From NCBI RefSeq assembly GCF_014197615.1, contig NZ_JACIFY010000003.1, forward strand, positions 248,001-312,000: a stretch of 64,000 nucleotides of DNA, read 5' to 3'. The position numbers and the translations under genes are program-made. Positions within the stretch are counted from its first letter, which is position 1, and the number at the start of each line of letters is the position of its first letter. Below, piece by piece: positions 26,975-35,898 of this stretch. The notes under the pieces are model-generated. The model made no database searches. It saw only the letters and a list, made by a program, of their open reading frames with translations, and had not been told where the DNA came from. Source of the stretch: Rhizobium esperanzae (GTDB lineage: Bacteria; Pseudomonadota; Alphaproteobacteria; Rhizobiales; Rhizobiaceae).

Positions 26975-29900
26975 GACGCCGCCTTCATTTCAATAGGCAA
27001 GGTGAAGATCAACGTTGCTCCGTGCGGATTGTTCTTCTCTGCCCACAATCGTCCGCCGTGCAGTTCGACGATCGAACGGCAGATCGCCAGACCCATGCCC
27101 ATGCCGTTTTCCTTCGTGGTGAAGAACGGCTCGAACATCTTCTCGGGAAACTCGATCCCCTGGCCGCGATCGCTGATCTCGGTCTGGACGGCGTTGCCTA
27201 TGTGGCGCAGGCGCATCTCGATCACCCTGTCGCCGGCAATAGTGTCCATCGCCTCGATGCCGTTGCGGATGAGATTGATCAGAACCTGCTGGATCTGGAC
27301 GCGGTCGATGGCGATGAGCGGAAGGTTGCCATCGACCTCCATCTCGATCCGGGCGCGGCGGCGCGCTGTTTCCTCGGCCATGAGGTTGCGCGCTTCGCTG
27401 ACGACGCCCGCAAGTGCTGTATGGGCCCTCCTGTCAGCGGATTGTTTGAACAGGGCGCGGATGCGGCTGACGACATCCGCGGCGGAGTTGGCGTCGCGGA
27501 TGATGCGCTCGACCGTCCTCTGCGCCCGCTCCATGTTCGGCGGTTCGGCCAGGAGCCAGCGCTGGCAGGCATGTGAGTTCGCGACGACGGCCGCCAGCGG
27601 CTGGTTCACCTCATGGGCGATGGAGGCCGAAAGCTCGGCGAGGCTCGCCACCTGGCTCGCCCGCGCAAGCCCCTCCCGCGCCTGACGCAGATCCTCTTCC
27701 GCCCGAACCTCTCCGTCGATATCAAGGCAGATGACATTCCACTGGACGATGACGCCCTCGGCATTGCGCATCGGCGCAGCGCGTGTCTCGACCCAGCGAT
27801 ATTCGCCGTCGAACCGCCGCAGGCGATGCCGGCGCGCATAGGGCTCGCCAGTGGCCAATGAATGGGCGTAGTTCTCTTTGACACCCGCCACGTCGTCGGG
27901 ATGAACGCCGGCATCGAGTGTGCCGTCCAGCCGGGTTTTCCCGGTTCCGTCAAGCTCTTCAAGCTTATATCCGAGGAAGTCGCGGAGCTGGGGGTTGCGG
28001 TAGACCGGCTCTCCATCAGGTGCTGCGCAATCGATCATTGCCGGCAGCGTTTCGACGATCTGCCAGAGCGAACGTTCTCGCTCGCGCAGCTCCTCCTCGA
28101 TGCGCAATTGATCGTCGATGTCATTGGTGAGACCGTACCACTGGATAATCTGCCCGCTCTCATCCCGCAGAGGCTCGGCGCTGCCTTTCACCCAGCGGTA
28201 GACGCCGTCGGCGCGCCGCAGGCGATACTGCTTGGAGAAGCGCTCGCCGGTGGCGAAGGAGTGCCTCAGCGCTTCGGCAAGGCTGTCGGCATCGTCTGGA
28301 TGGATGGCGGCTTCGATGATGGCCGACAGCCGGTCCATGCCGGACTTCTCAGTGTTTGCAATGTCCTGGCCGAGAAAATTGATCAGCCGCTTGTTGAAGA
28401 AGGTCGGTTCGCCATCCGCGTCCAGGCGCCAGAGAAGGCTCGGGACGATGTCGACGAGCTGTGATAGCTCCCGTTCCCTCTCGCGCAGCGCCTGTTGCGC
28501 ACGCACTTCGTCATCGATGTCGATCGCAGCCGCATACCATTGCACGATCTCTCCATTGTGATCCCGCAAAGGTTCCGCGCGACCTTCCATCCACCGATAT
28601 ACGCCATCGGCGCGGCGCCGTCGGTACCGTATGGTATAGGGCTCGCCGGTCGCAAGCGCGTGAGCGAGCACCTCTCTCATTCGAGGCCCGTCCTCGGGAT
28701 GCACGGTTGCGCCGATGATGGCCGCCGAGCGGCTGATATCAGGCTTGTCCCAGGTCGCGACGTCATCCACTCCAATGGATTGCAGAGTGCGCTTGCTGAA
28801 GAAGGTCGGCTCGCCGTTCGGTGCCATGCGGGCGATGTGAACCGGGACCATGTCCACGAGCTGCGAGAGTTCGCGCTCGCGATCACGCAGTGCCTCCAGG
28901 GCGCGAACCTCCTCGTCGATGTCGAGGGAAACGCCGTACCATTGCACGACCGTTCCGTCGTCATCGCGCCGGGGTTCCACCCTGCATTCCGCCCAGCGGT
29001 AGACGTCGTCCTTTTCGAGCCAGCGAAACCGCATCGCCGAGCCGTTGCCGTTTTCGAAACAATTCCGCAGCGTGCGCTGAACGCCGGCTGCGTCTTCGGG
29101 GTGGATCAGTTGCTGCAGCAGCTCTTCGATGCGCGGCTCGCCGAGAGCGTCGAAACCGGCGATGACGGCGCGGAAATGGTCCTGATAACGTTTGTTGAAA
29201 TAGACCGAGCCACTCGTCGGCTCGACGCTCCAGACGCGAACCGGCACCGCGTCGATCATCTGCTGCAGCGCTCGCTCGCTCTGACGCACCGCCTCTTCGG
29301 CACGGACCTGATCGTCGATGTCGTGGCAAAGGCCGTACCACTGGACGATATTCCCAGCCTGATCCCGCATCGGCTCGGCGCGGCTCGACATCCAGTGGTA
29401 GACGTTGTCGGCGCGGCGCAGCCGATATCGCATGGCGAAGTTTTCGCCGGTGGCGAGGCAGTGGTTAAGCGCATCCCTGAAGCCGACTGCATCATCGGGA
29501 TGAATGACGGCCTCGATGAGCGCCTCCAGCCGGCTCATATCGGGCCTGTCCGAATCCGCGACATCGAGACCGAGGAAATCGGCCATTCGTCTATTGAAAA
29601 AGGTCGGTTCTCCCTGGGGCGTCAGGCGCCAGACGTGACTCGGAACCATGTCGACGAGCTGCGAAAGTTCCTGTTCCCGCTCGCGCAACGTCTCCACGCT
29701 TTGTCGCAACGTCAGCACGGCCAGCTGGTGTTGCCTGGATATGGCGGCGACGATCAGCGCCGAAAACGCCGAGATGGCCAGAAAAAGCTGCAGCATGACC
29801 TGCTTGTGTTTCTGGGAGCCGGCATCGCCGACAAAATGGCTGGCGCCTGTGATCGTGAAGATGGCCGCGATCAGGGCGAGGAGGGCGAGCGATATGGCCG

Positions 29901-30609
29901 CGCCCTTGAATTCGAAGCGGACCGCGGCCCAAAGAAGCGGCGGCATGACGATGTAGGCGAAGGGAAGGTAGCCGCTGAGCGAAAGGGCGGCGACGCCGAG
30001 AAAAATCAGCCCCAGGACGCAGGCTTCCAGCCATTGGGCGGCCGAGAGCCGGGTCTTGTCGCGCCAATTGTGAAAGACGGTGAGCGCCAGCGGCGCGACG
30101 ATCAGGATACCGGTTGCGTCACCGATCCACCAGAGCGGCCAGGCCGTCAGGAAGGATTGCGATTGAATGCCGAACCAGGCGAGCGTCGCGCTTCCTATCG
30201 TTGCGCTGACGATTGGCGCAATTCCGGCGCCCAGGACGACGAATGCAAGAACCTCCTGCAAGGTTTCCAACTGCGCGGGACGCTTCAAGCTCCGATTGAC
30301 CAACCATGCCGCGACGACCGCTTCGAGAGCATTGCCGACATAGATCAGGAGGGCCGCAGGCAGCGGACTGTAGAACCACAGGGCATTGCTGAACAACTCA
30401 GCCAGGCAGCCGGCCAGTATCCACCATGGCCAGGTGCGCCTGGAGGCGAGGATGAGTGTCGCGATGAAAAGTCCGCCCGGAGGCCAGATGGAAATACCCG
30501 TTCCCGGCACGATCGCCAGCGACTGGGCGAAGCCGCAGGCGAGCACATAGGCTGCAATGAAAAGCCCCAGATACACGGATTGGGGACGGTGCGACCAGAC
30601 GTTCATCAT
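26971..30609 (-). CDS. MASE1 sensor histidine kinase with five PAS domains
   Basis: A 1212-residue membrane kinase. ATG 30609 has AGGAG six bases ahead; the longer frame upstream is not protein-like. Residues about 1-310 are a MASE1-type sensor with eight or more helices. Five PAS/PAC units follow at a steady period of about 132 residues, marked by EPTFFN-type turns near 335, 468, 601, 733 and 866. The dimerisation helix holds the phospho-histidine in SIAHEVNQPLA (about 999) and the ATPase domain ends with GMGMGLAICRSIVELHGG (about 1175). It starts a four-gene operon with three response regulators. The signal is unknown; PAS chains often sense redox state, oxygen or small molecules. Confidence 0.92.
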   Translation of the reverse strand: MMNVWSHRPQSVYLGLFIAAYVLACGFAQSLAIVPGTGISIWPPGGLFIATLILASRRTWPWWILAGCLAELFSNALWFYSPLPAALLIYVGNALEAVVAAWLVNRSLKRPAQLETLQEVLAFVVLGAGIAPIVSATIGSATLAWFGIQSQSFLTAWPLWWIGDATGILIVAPLALTVFHNWRDKTRLSAAQWLEACVLGLIFLGVAALSLSGYLPFAYIVMPPLLWAAVRFEFKGAAISLALLALIAAIFTITGASHFVGDAGSQKHKQVMLQLFLAISAFSALIVAAISRQHQLAVLTLRQSVETLREREQELSQLVDMVPSHVWRLTPQGEPTFFNRRMADFLGLDVADSDRPDMSRLEALIEAVIHPDDAVGFRDALNHCLATGENFAMRYRLRRADNVYHWMSSRAEPMRDQAGNIVQWYGLCHDIDDQVRAEEAVRQSERALQQMIDAVPVRVWSVEPTSGSVYFNKRYQDHFRAVIAGFDALGEPRIEELLQQLIHPEDAAGVQRTLRNCFENGNGSAMRFRWLEKDDVYRWAECRVEPRRDDDGTVVQWYGVSLDIDEEVRALEALRDRERELSQLVDMVPVHIARMAPNGEPTFFSKRTLQSIGVDDVATWDKPDISRSAAIIGATVHPEDGPRMREVLAHALATGEPYTIRYRRRRADGVYRWMEGRAEPLRDHNGEIVQWYAAAIDIDDEVRAQQALRERERELSQLVDIVPSLLWRLDADGEPTFFNKRLINFLGQDIANTEKSGMDRLSAIIEAAIHPDDADSLAEALRHSFATGERFSKQYRLRRADGVYRWVKGSAEPLRDESGQIIQWYGLTNDIDDQLRIEEELRERERSLWQIVETLPAMIDCAAPDGEPVYRNPQLRDFLGYKLEELDGTGKTRLDGTLDAGVHPDDVAGVKENYAHSLATGEPYARRHRLRRFDGEYRWVETRAAPMRNAEGVIVQWNVICLDIDGEVRAEEDLRQAREGLARASQVASLAELSASIAHEVNQPLAAVVANSHACQRWLLAEPPNMERAQRTVERIIRDANSAADVVSRIRALFKQSADRRAHTALAGVVSEARNLMAEETARRRARIEMEVDGNLPLIAIDRVQIQQVLINLIRNGIEAMDTIAGDRVIEMRLRHIGNAVQTEISDRGQGIEFPEKMFEPFFTTKENGMGMGLAICRSIVELHGGRLWAEKNNPHGATLIFTLPIEMKAAS

Positions 30610-30951
30610 CAATCGCTCCTGTCGGGCAGGCAAAGCCCGGGTATCACAAGCATCCGGTGCAGCACTCGTTCTTGATGTCGGGGCCGGCGAGCTCATACTC
30701 GAACCGTAATCCCGCAGCACCACAGCCGCAACTCATGGAAATCCATAGATTGCGCGGCGAGGTAGCGTTGCGCCCGCCGACCGGATCTTCAGCGCCACCG
30801 TGGAGGGGAGGCTGTTTGCGGTTCCCGATCGCCATCCTAAACCTTGGGTCTGCTCGGCTATACCTAGGGCTAAGGTAGCCACCCTCATGCATGATGGAAG
30901 GCTCTTGGCTTTCCGGTCATTGTCGATGTAATCGATCGCGAGGATGCCGAC
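30610..30951. promoter_or_regulatory. divergent control region with TACCT/AGGTA palindrome
   Basis: The 340 bases between the kinase operon and the rightward SDR contain no convincing gene. At 30861-30877 there is a pseudo-palindrome TACCTAGGGCTAAGGTA, about 75 bases before the SDR start. Sites of this general TACCTA type are bound by LuxR-type response regulators, so it may be the target of the adjacent system. Confidence 0.35.
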
Positions 30952-31704
30952 ATGAAAATTACCGTGGTGGGAGCAAGCGGGCTCATCGGAACGCTGCTCA
31001 GCGAAGGCCTGCGCCGGTCAGGCCATGAGGTTACGGCGGCATCCTTGTCGCTTGGCGTCGATACGGTTACCGGCGCGGGCCTTGAAGCGGCCATAGCCGG
31101 AACCGACATCGTCGTCGATGTGACCAATGCCGCCTCCTTCGGCGACAGCGCTGCACTGGATTTCTTCAAGGAATCGACGAAGAATTTGCTCGCGGCCGCC
31201 GCTGAAGCCAGTGTTGCGCATTATCTCGCGCTTTCCGTCGTCGGTACGCCGCTGCTCGTGGAAAGCGACTATTTTCGTGCGAAAATGGTGCAGGAAAATC
31301 TTATCCGGGCGTCTAATCGGCCCTATACGATCCTCCGGTCCACGCAATTCTACGAGTTCATCAGCGGATTGATCGACATCGGTGCGCAAGGCGATGTCGT
31401 TCGATTGCCGCCAGCCTTGATGAGACCTGTCGCAGCCGGTGACGTCGCCGCCTTCCTGGCCGAATTGACCGTCTCGATGCCTTTGGGCGGCATCGTCGAG
31501 ATCGGCGGCCCGGAACAGTTCGGTGTTGATGAGATCGCACGGATCTATCTCACCGCAAACGAAGACGAGCGGCCGGTGATCACCGATCCGTCCACGTCGT
31601 ATTTCGGTGTCGAATTGACCGAGGATGCACTGCTTCCGGGCGATGGCGCGCGGATGGCATCCGAGACGCTCTCCGAATGGCTCTACCGATCGATGGCGGA
31701 TTAG
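30952..31704 (+). CDS. NAD(P)-binding protein, atypical SDR/NmrA-like
   Basis: A 250-residue single-domain Rossmann protein. The N-terminal nucleotide motif is VVGASGLIGTLL, followed by GTDIVVDVTNAASFG and the YLALSVVGTP strand. The YxxxK catalytic pair of classical SDRs is replaced by YFRAKMVQE, in which Y and K keep the spacing. Similar proteins are predicted nucleoside-diphosphate-sugar epimerases or redox sensors of the NmrA type. It is monocistronic between the divergent kinase operon and repA, so it might be a target of the kinase system. The substrate is unknown. Confidence 0.8.
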   Translation: MKITVVGASGLIGTLLSEGLRRSGHEVTAASLSLGVDTVTGAGLEAAIAGTDIVVDVTNAASFGDSAALDFFKESTKNLLAAAAEASVAHYLALSVVGTPLLVESDYFRAKMVQENLIRASNRPYTILRSTQFYEFISGLIDIGAQGDVVRLPPALMRPVAAGDVAAFLAELTVSMPLGGIVEIGGPEQFGVDEIARIYLTANEDERPVITDPSTSYFGVELTEDALLPGDGARMASETLSEWLYRSMAD

Positions 31705-32070
31705 ATCATCCCGATCGGCATTTTGTCGGCCGTTTTGTTCGCTCATCGCCTTTTCTCAGTCGTCTCGAACTGACCGGCGGCTTATTTTCGTCAGGCAACC
31801 GCCGAGCGCAGGCGACCGTTACGCACTGCCGGTAACAACCATCTGAAAATGACGGACAATAGGCTTTCCGGGCTGCCGGCGGCGTCGCAAAAAATTCAAT
31901 GAACTTCATGTGCATAATGGGGGCATCGGCCTTGCTCGCCGGCGCTTCGGGCGGGTGCGAATCACCGGTAAGTGGACCCGGAAACTGCCGGATTGCCGAA
32001 CCCGTTTTTCGTGGCTCGATCTGCCTTTTGGTTAAGCATTTGTAATTCGGTCACGAATCGCGGCATATAG
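31705..32070. other. intergenic region upstream of repA
   Basis: About 365 non-coding bases. It includes a GTTAC/GTAAC inverted repeat with a nine-base gap near 31818 and a possible TATAGT -10 box at 32066-32071 for repA. I looked for the 16-base rhizobial parS pattern GTTNNNNGCNNNNAAC and did not see it here. Confidence 0.4.
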
Positions 32071-32113
32071 TAACTGCGCAACTGAAGCGCTTTCGTTCAA
32101 AATTGCGCAGTTA
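32071..32113. promoter_or_regulatory. long inverted repeat at the repA promoter, likely RepA/RepB operator
   Basis: Eleven-base perfect arms TAACTGCGCAA (32071-32081) and TTGCGCAGTTA (32103-32113) flank an AAGCGCTT core. The right arm ends 15 bases before the repA ATG. In repABC plasmids the operon is autorepressed by RepA with RepB at a palindrome next to the repA promoter, and this site fits that role. Confidence 0.65.
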
Positions 32114-32128
32114 TTTGGGAAAAAGATC

Positions 32129-33322
32129 ATGCAGCCGAGTCTTGCTCTTCAGGACGATCAAGAGCATCTCCCGTCGCTTCTGGCAACGGATGCCAAGGAG
32201 TTGTCCTATCAACTTCAGCAGCATCAGGCAAAAATCTTCCCGCCGCTGTCGCAAAAGACCATCAGAACATTTTCGCCGGCGGAGGCCGCAGCCTTTATCG
32301 GCATCGGCGAAGGTTATCTCCGGCAGGTGGCGGCCGACGGCCATGGGCCCGATCCTCTGGCAAACGGACGGCGGCTTTACAGCGCAACGGATATGGACCG
32401 GATTCGCCGGGTCCTCGACGAGCGAAACGGCACGCCGAAATATGTGCCGGCCCGCAGGCCGGGGGAAAAGCTCCAGATCGTCTCCGTCATGAATTTCAAG
32501 GGTGGCTCGGGCAAGACCACCACCGCGGCCCATCTGGCGCAGTTCATGGCGCTGAGGGGCTACCGCGTGCTCGCCGTCGACCTCGACCCGCAAGCCTCCT
32601 TGTCGGCCCTGTTCGGCCATCAGCCGGAATTCGACGTCGGCGAGGGCGAAACGATCTATGGCGCGATCCGCTATGAGGATCCGCGCCCCATCGCCGATAT
32701 CGTGCGCGCCACCTACACGCCCAATTTGCATCTCATTCCGGGAAATCTCGAGCTGATGGAGTTCGAGCACGAGACGCCGAAGGCGATGTCGTCGGGTACG
32801 GCGGAGACGATGTTCTTCGCCCGCATCGGCGAAGTGCTGACGGAGATCGAAAGCCTTTACGACGTCGTCGTCATCGACTGCCCGCCGCAGCTGGGTTTCC
32901 TGACGATGTCGGCGCTCTGCGCGGCAACCTCAGTCCTGATCACGGTTCATCCGCAAATGCTCGACGTTATGTCGATGTCGCAGTTCCTGACGATGACGAG
33001 CGAGCTGATGTCGGTCGTGGAGAAGGCGGGCGGACGCACCAGCTATGACTGGATGCGTTATCTCGTGACGCGGTTCGAGCCGAACGACGGGCCGCAGAGC
33101 CAGATGACCGGCTTCATGCGGGCGATCTTCGGCAATCGCATGCTCCACAATGCGATGGTAAAGTCGACGGCGGTCGCCGATGCCGGCGTTACCAAGCAGA
33201 CCCTCTACGAGGTCGAGCGATCGCAGTTTACCCGCGGAACCTATGACCGGGCGCTGGACTCCCTCAACCTGGTGAACGGCGAGATCGAGGCGCATATTCG
33301 TTCGACCTGGGGGAGGAAATAG
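32129..33322 (+). CDS. repA: plasmid partitioning protein RepA (ParA family)
   Basis: A 397-residue partition ATPase that segregates the plasmid and represses the repABC operon. The N-terminal part contains a MerR-like helix-turn-helix (FSPAEAAAFIGIGEGYLRQVAADG). The deviant Walker A follows as NFKGGSGKTTTAAHLAQ (about residue 125), then VLAVDLDPQASLSALFG and VVVIDCPPQLGFLTMSAL. The length is typical of rhizobial RepA. It is the first gene of repABC, and repB starts four bases after its stop. Confidence 0.97.
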   Translation: MQPSLALQDDQEHLPSLLATDAKELSYQLQQHQAKIFPPLSQKTIRTFSPAEAAAFIGIGEGYLRQVAADGHGPDPLANGRRLYSATDMDRIRRVLDERNGTPKYVPARRPGEKLQIVSVMNFKGGSGKTTTAAHLAQFMALRGYRVLAVDLDPQASLSALFGHQPEFDVGEGETIYGAIRYEDPRPIADIVRATYTPNLHLIPGNLELMEFEHETPKAMSSGTAETMFFARIGEVLTEIESLYDVVVIDCPPQLGFLTMSALCAATSVLITVHPQMLDVMSMSQFLTMTSELMSVVEKAGGRTSYDWMRYLVTRFEPNDGPQSQMTGFMRAIFGNRMLHNAMVKSTAVADAGVTKQTLYEVERSQFTRGTYDRALDSLNLVNGEIEAHIRSTWGRK

Positions 33323-33326
33323 ATAG

Positions 33327-34328
33327 ATGGCGCGTAAGAACCTCATCGAGATTTCCGCTCCGAGCCCGGCAAGAACCGAGGCAGTCGCACCGCGCGACAA
33401 TCGACCGATCGCCGGTTTCGTGCCGCAGGAGCGCAGCGCTGCGCCGGTCGGCGGCATCACCAAAACGCTCGGAAACATTACCGAGAAAATGGAGCGGGCG
33501 AGTGAACTGGAACGGCAGCTCGCGGCCGGCCAGACCATCGTCGAGCTCGATACCGGCCTGATCGACGCCTCTTTCGTCAGCGATCGATTGGCGATCGATC
33601 CGACCGAACTCGCCCAGCTCGTCGAGCAGATCCGCGAGCACGGGCAGCAGGTTCCGATCCTGGTTCGCCCGCACCCCGAAACCAGGGGACGCTATCAGGT
33701 TGCCTACGGCCATCGTCGCCTGGCGGCCACGAAACAGATCGGCATCAGGGTACGAGCGGTTGTCCGCGATCTCACAGACGGCCAGCTGGTCGTCAGCCAG
33801 GGGCAGGAAAACAGCGCTCGAACCAATCTCTCCTATATCGAACGGGCGTTGTTTGCGTCGCGGCTCGAGGAGCGCAGCTTCGGCCGCGATGTCATCATGG
33901 CGGCCCTCGGCGTCGACAAGGCGGCCCTGTCGAGAATGCTGATCGTCATCCGGCAGGTGCCCCTCGATCTCATCAATGCCATCGGTGCGGCGCCCGATAT
34001 CGGCCGGCGGCGCTGGCTGGAACTGGGTGAGCGTCTTGAAGACGCAGACATCGAGAAGATCATCGCCGAGTTGTCCGCGGACGACGCGCACAAAATCTCG
34101 AGCGACGAGCGCTTTCACCGCACCCTTGTGCTGGCAACGAAGCGGACGGCGGCGCCGAAGCCGGCAATTGCCAAAACCGCGGTCAGCGGCGTGCCTGTGA
34201 TGGTCAAGAAAACGGCGTCCGGTGCGACCTTCGTCTTCGACGGCAAGACCGCCCCCGGTTTCGATCAATTCGTCCAGGAAAGGCTGCAGGGCCTGTTTCA
34301 GGAGTTCAAAAAGGACAGAGGAGCGTAA
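33327..34328 (+). CDS. repB: plasmid partitioning protein RepB (ParB family)
   Basis: A 333-residue centromere-binding protein that works with RepA. The ParB/Srx-like N-domain reads QQVPILVRPHPETRGRYQVAYGHRRLAA, then QENSARTNLSYIERALFA (arginine-patch box) and a helix-turn-helix around FGRDVIMAALGVDKAALSRML. The last 110 residues are the RepB-specific dimerisation part. Its parS site is not evident in the flanking non-coding sequence and may lie inside a coding region or outside this window. Confidence 0.96.
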   Translation: MARKNLIEISAPSPARTEAVAPRDNRPIAGFVPQERSAAPVGGITKTLGNITEKMERASELERQLAAGQTIVELDTGLIDASFVSDRLAIDPTELAQLVEQIREHGQQVPILVRPHPETRGRYQVAYGHRRLAATKQIGIRVRAVVRDLTDGQLVVSQGQENSARTNLSYIERALFASRLEERSFGRDVIMAALGVDKAALSRMLIVIRQVPLDLINAIGAAPDIGRRRWLELGERLEDADIEKIIAELSADDAHKISSDERFHRTLVLATKRTAAPKPAIAKTAVSGVPVMVKKTASGATFVFDGKTAPGFDQFVQERLQGLFQEFKKDRGA

Positions 34329-34337
34329 CGCGCAAAA

Positions 34338-34388
34338 GAAAAAGGCCCCCAACGACGCCGTCGTGGAAGCCCTTCTCAGATCTTAAGC
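34338..34388 (-). ncRNA. counter-transcribed antisense RNA controlling repC (incA/ctRNA)
   Basis: A short RNA of about 50 bases predicted on the strand opposite repABC, between repB and repC. Its promoter lies at 34395-34423. Its terminator is the hairpin 34344-34372 followed on the minus strand by a T-rich run (34334-34343). In Rhizobium etli and Agrobacterium repABC plasmids a ctRNA at exactly this place limits RepC production and sets copy number and incompatibility. Ends are predicted, not measured. Confidence 0.82.
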
Positions 34389-34394
34389 ACATCG

Positions 34395-34423
34395 AGAATC
34401 GCATTTCCACGAATCACAGTCAA
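34395..34423 (-). promoter_or_regulatory. ctRNA promoter
   Basis: On the minus strand TTGACT (34418-34423) and GATTCT (34395-34400) are separated by exactly 17 bases, a strong sigma-70-type promoter aimed at the repB-repC antisense RNA. Confidence 0.75.
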
Positions 34424-34433
34424 GCGTCTTAGG

Positions 34434-34460
34434 CACCAAATTGGTGGACGGTTTTCTTTT
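34434..34460 (+). promoter_or_regulatory. repC leader hairpin with T-tract
   Basis: CACCAA/TTGGTG stem with a one-base centre followed by GACGGTTTTCTTTT, ending about 25 bases before repC. It resembles the leader element of repABC operons that terminates transcription when the ctRNA is bound. Confidence 0.6.
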
Positions 34461-34482
34461 GCCTGAACGAAGGTGAAGGCAA

Positions 34483-35787
34483 ATGGAGAGTGGATATGTG
34501 ACGACGCCCTTTGGGCGGCGGCCGATGTCGCTTGGCATGCTGGCAAGCCAGCAACTGGCCGAGACCATCGAGCCGGGGATGAGACGCAGCAAATGGAAGC
34601 TGTTCAGGGCGATCTGCGAGGCACGTCCGGCGCTCGGCGTGAGCGATCGGGCGCTGACGGTGCTCGATGCGCTTTTGACCTTCTATCCCGATGACGAGAT
34701 TTCCGAAGAGAAGGGCCTGATCGTCTTTCCCTCGAATGCGCAGCTTTCGCTCCGCGCCCGGGGAATGACGCCGGCGACATTGCGGCGGCATCTTGCCGTG
34801 CTGGTCGAGGCCGGCCTGATCCTGCGCAAGGACAGCCCGAACGGAAAGCGCTATGCGCGCCGCGACAGGGCAGGGGAGATCGGTGAGGCTTTCGGCTTCA
34901 GCGTCGCCCCACTGCTCGCACGCGCGGTTGAGATTGAAGGTCTGGCCGCCGAGGTGATTGCCGACCGGGAGCTCATCCGGGCGACCAGGGAACGTCTCAC
35001 TGTCTGCCGGCGGGACATCTCCAAGCTGATCTCAGCAGCGCTCGATGAAGCGGTACCCGGCGACTGGGAGCAGATGTCGTTGATGTTTCGCGATCTCGTG
35101 CGCAGGATTCCGCGCGTGGCGGGAGCCGAGGAATTGACGGCACTGCTCGACGAGATGGTCCTGCTGCGCGACGAAACCGTCAACCTGCTGGAAAGACATA
35201 TAAAATTACAAAAAATAGACGCCAATGAGTCTCAGATTGAGCGTCACAAACAGAATTCAAACCCCGACTCCACATCTGAACTTGAACCAAGCTTCGAACC
35301 GAAGCAGGGCGCGAAGCCGGCGGGTGATAACGACCCGATCGCCGGGCCGCAGGACGAACAGGGATTGAAACATCCGGCATCGACCGCCGCAATCAGCCGC
35401 AGGAGATCCGGCGTGGCCGAACCTGTGGCAGGACATACGCTGAAATCCTTCCCGCTTGGTCTGGTTCTTCAGGCCTGCCCGCAAATTCTCGATTATGGGC
35501 CGGGCGGAACGATCGGCAACTGGCGCGACCTGATGTCGGCTGCGGTCGTCGTCCGCTCGATGCTCGGCGTCAGCCCCTCGGCCTATGAGGAAGCCTGCAC
35601 CGGCATGGGGCCGGAAAATGCCGCGACCGTGATCGCCTGCATTCTGGAAAGGGGCGGACACATCAATTCGCCCGGCGGCTATCTCCGCGATCTCACGCGA
35701 AGGACCGAGCGAGGGGAATTTGCGATCGGCCCGATGCTGATGGCGCTGGTGCGGGCAAACGGTGGTACGGCAAAACGTGTGGGCTGA
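34483..35787 (+). CDS. repC: plasmid replication initiator RepC
   Basis: A 434-residue initiator essential for replication; in this plasmid class the origin lies inside repC itself. The protein begins with the conserved TTPFGRRPMSLGMLASQ block and a winged-helix part (LSLRARGMTPATLRRHLAVLVEAGLI). A linker of lower conservation (residues about 245-310) precedes the C-terminal domain ending in GGYLRDLTRRTERGEFAIGPML. AAGG about ten bases upstream is a weak ribosome site, in keeping with tight control by the ctRNA. The linker carries an AT-rich DNA segment (35197-35285), a plausible origin site by analogy. Confidence 0.96.
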   Translation: MESGYVTTPFGRRPMSLGMLASQQLAETIEPGMRRSKWKLFRAICEARPALGVSDRALTVLDALLTFYPDDEISEEKGLIVFPSNAQLSLRARGMTPATLRRHLAVLVEAGLILRKDSPNGKRYARRDRAGEIGEAFGFSVAPLLARAVEIEGLAAEVIADRELIRATRERLTVCRRDISKLISAALDEAVPGDWEQMSLMFRDLVRRIPRVAGAEELTALLDEMVLLRDETVNLLERHIKLQKIDANESQIERHKQNSNPDSTSELEPSFEPKQGAKPAGDNDPIAGPQDEQGLKHPASTAAISRRRSGVAEPVAGHTLKSFPLGLVLQACPQILDYGPGGTIGNWRDLMSAAVVVRSMLGVSPSAYEEACTGMGPENAATVIACILERGGHINSPGGYLRDLTRRTERGEFAIGPMLMALVRANGGTAKRVG

Positions 35788-35898
35788 TTGAAAGGAAACG
35801 GCAGCGGCGATCGCAAAGCGGGATGGCACGCAATCACCTCTTTACAACTAACATGTCAGCCTGCTACATCTAATCCCAACAATCGGGAGGAAGCATAT

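Noticed and set aside
27900..29700. Repeated blocks considered as a CRISPR or satellite array
   Set aside because: They are protein-coding PAS modules in one frame with 396-base period, not short direct repeats with spacers.
28495..30675. 726-codon plus-strand frame
   Set aside because: Antisense shadow of the five-PAS kinase; repeats in it only mirror the PAS repeats.
35788..35898. ATG start for the DapA-family aldolase
   Set aside because: Overlaps the end of repC and adds residues not seen in the family; TTG 35899 has the ribosome site.
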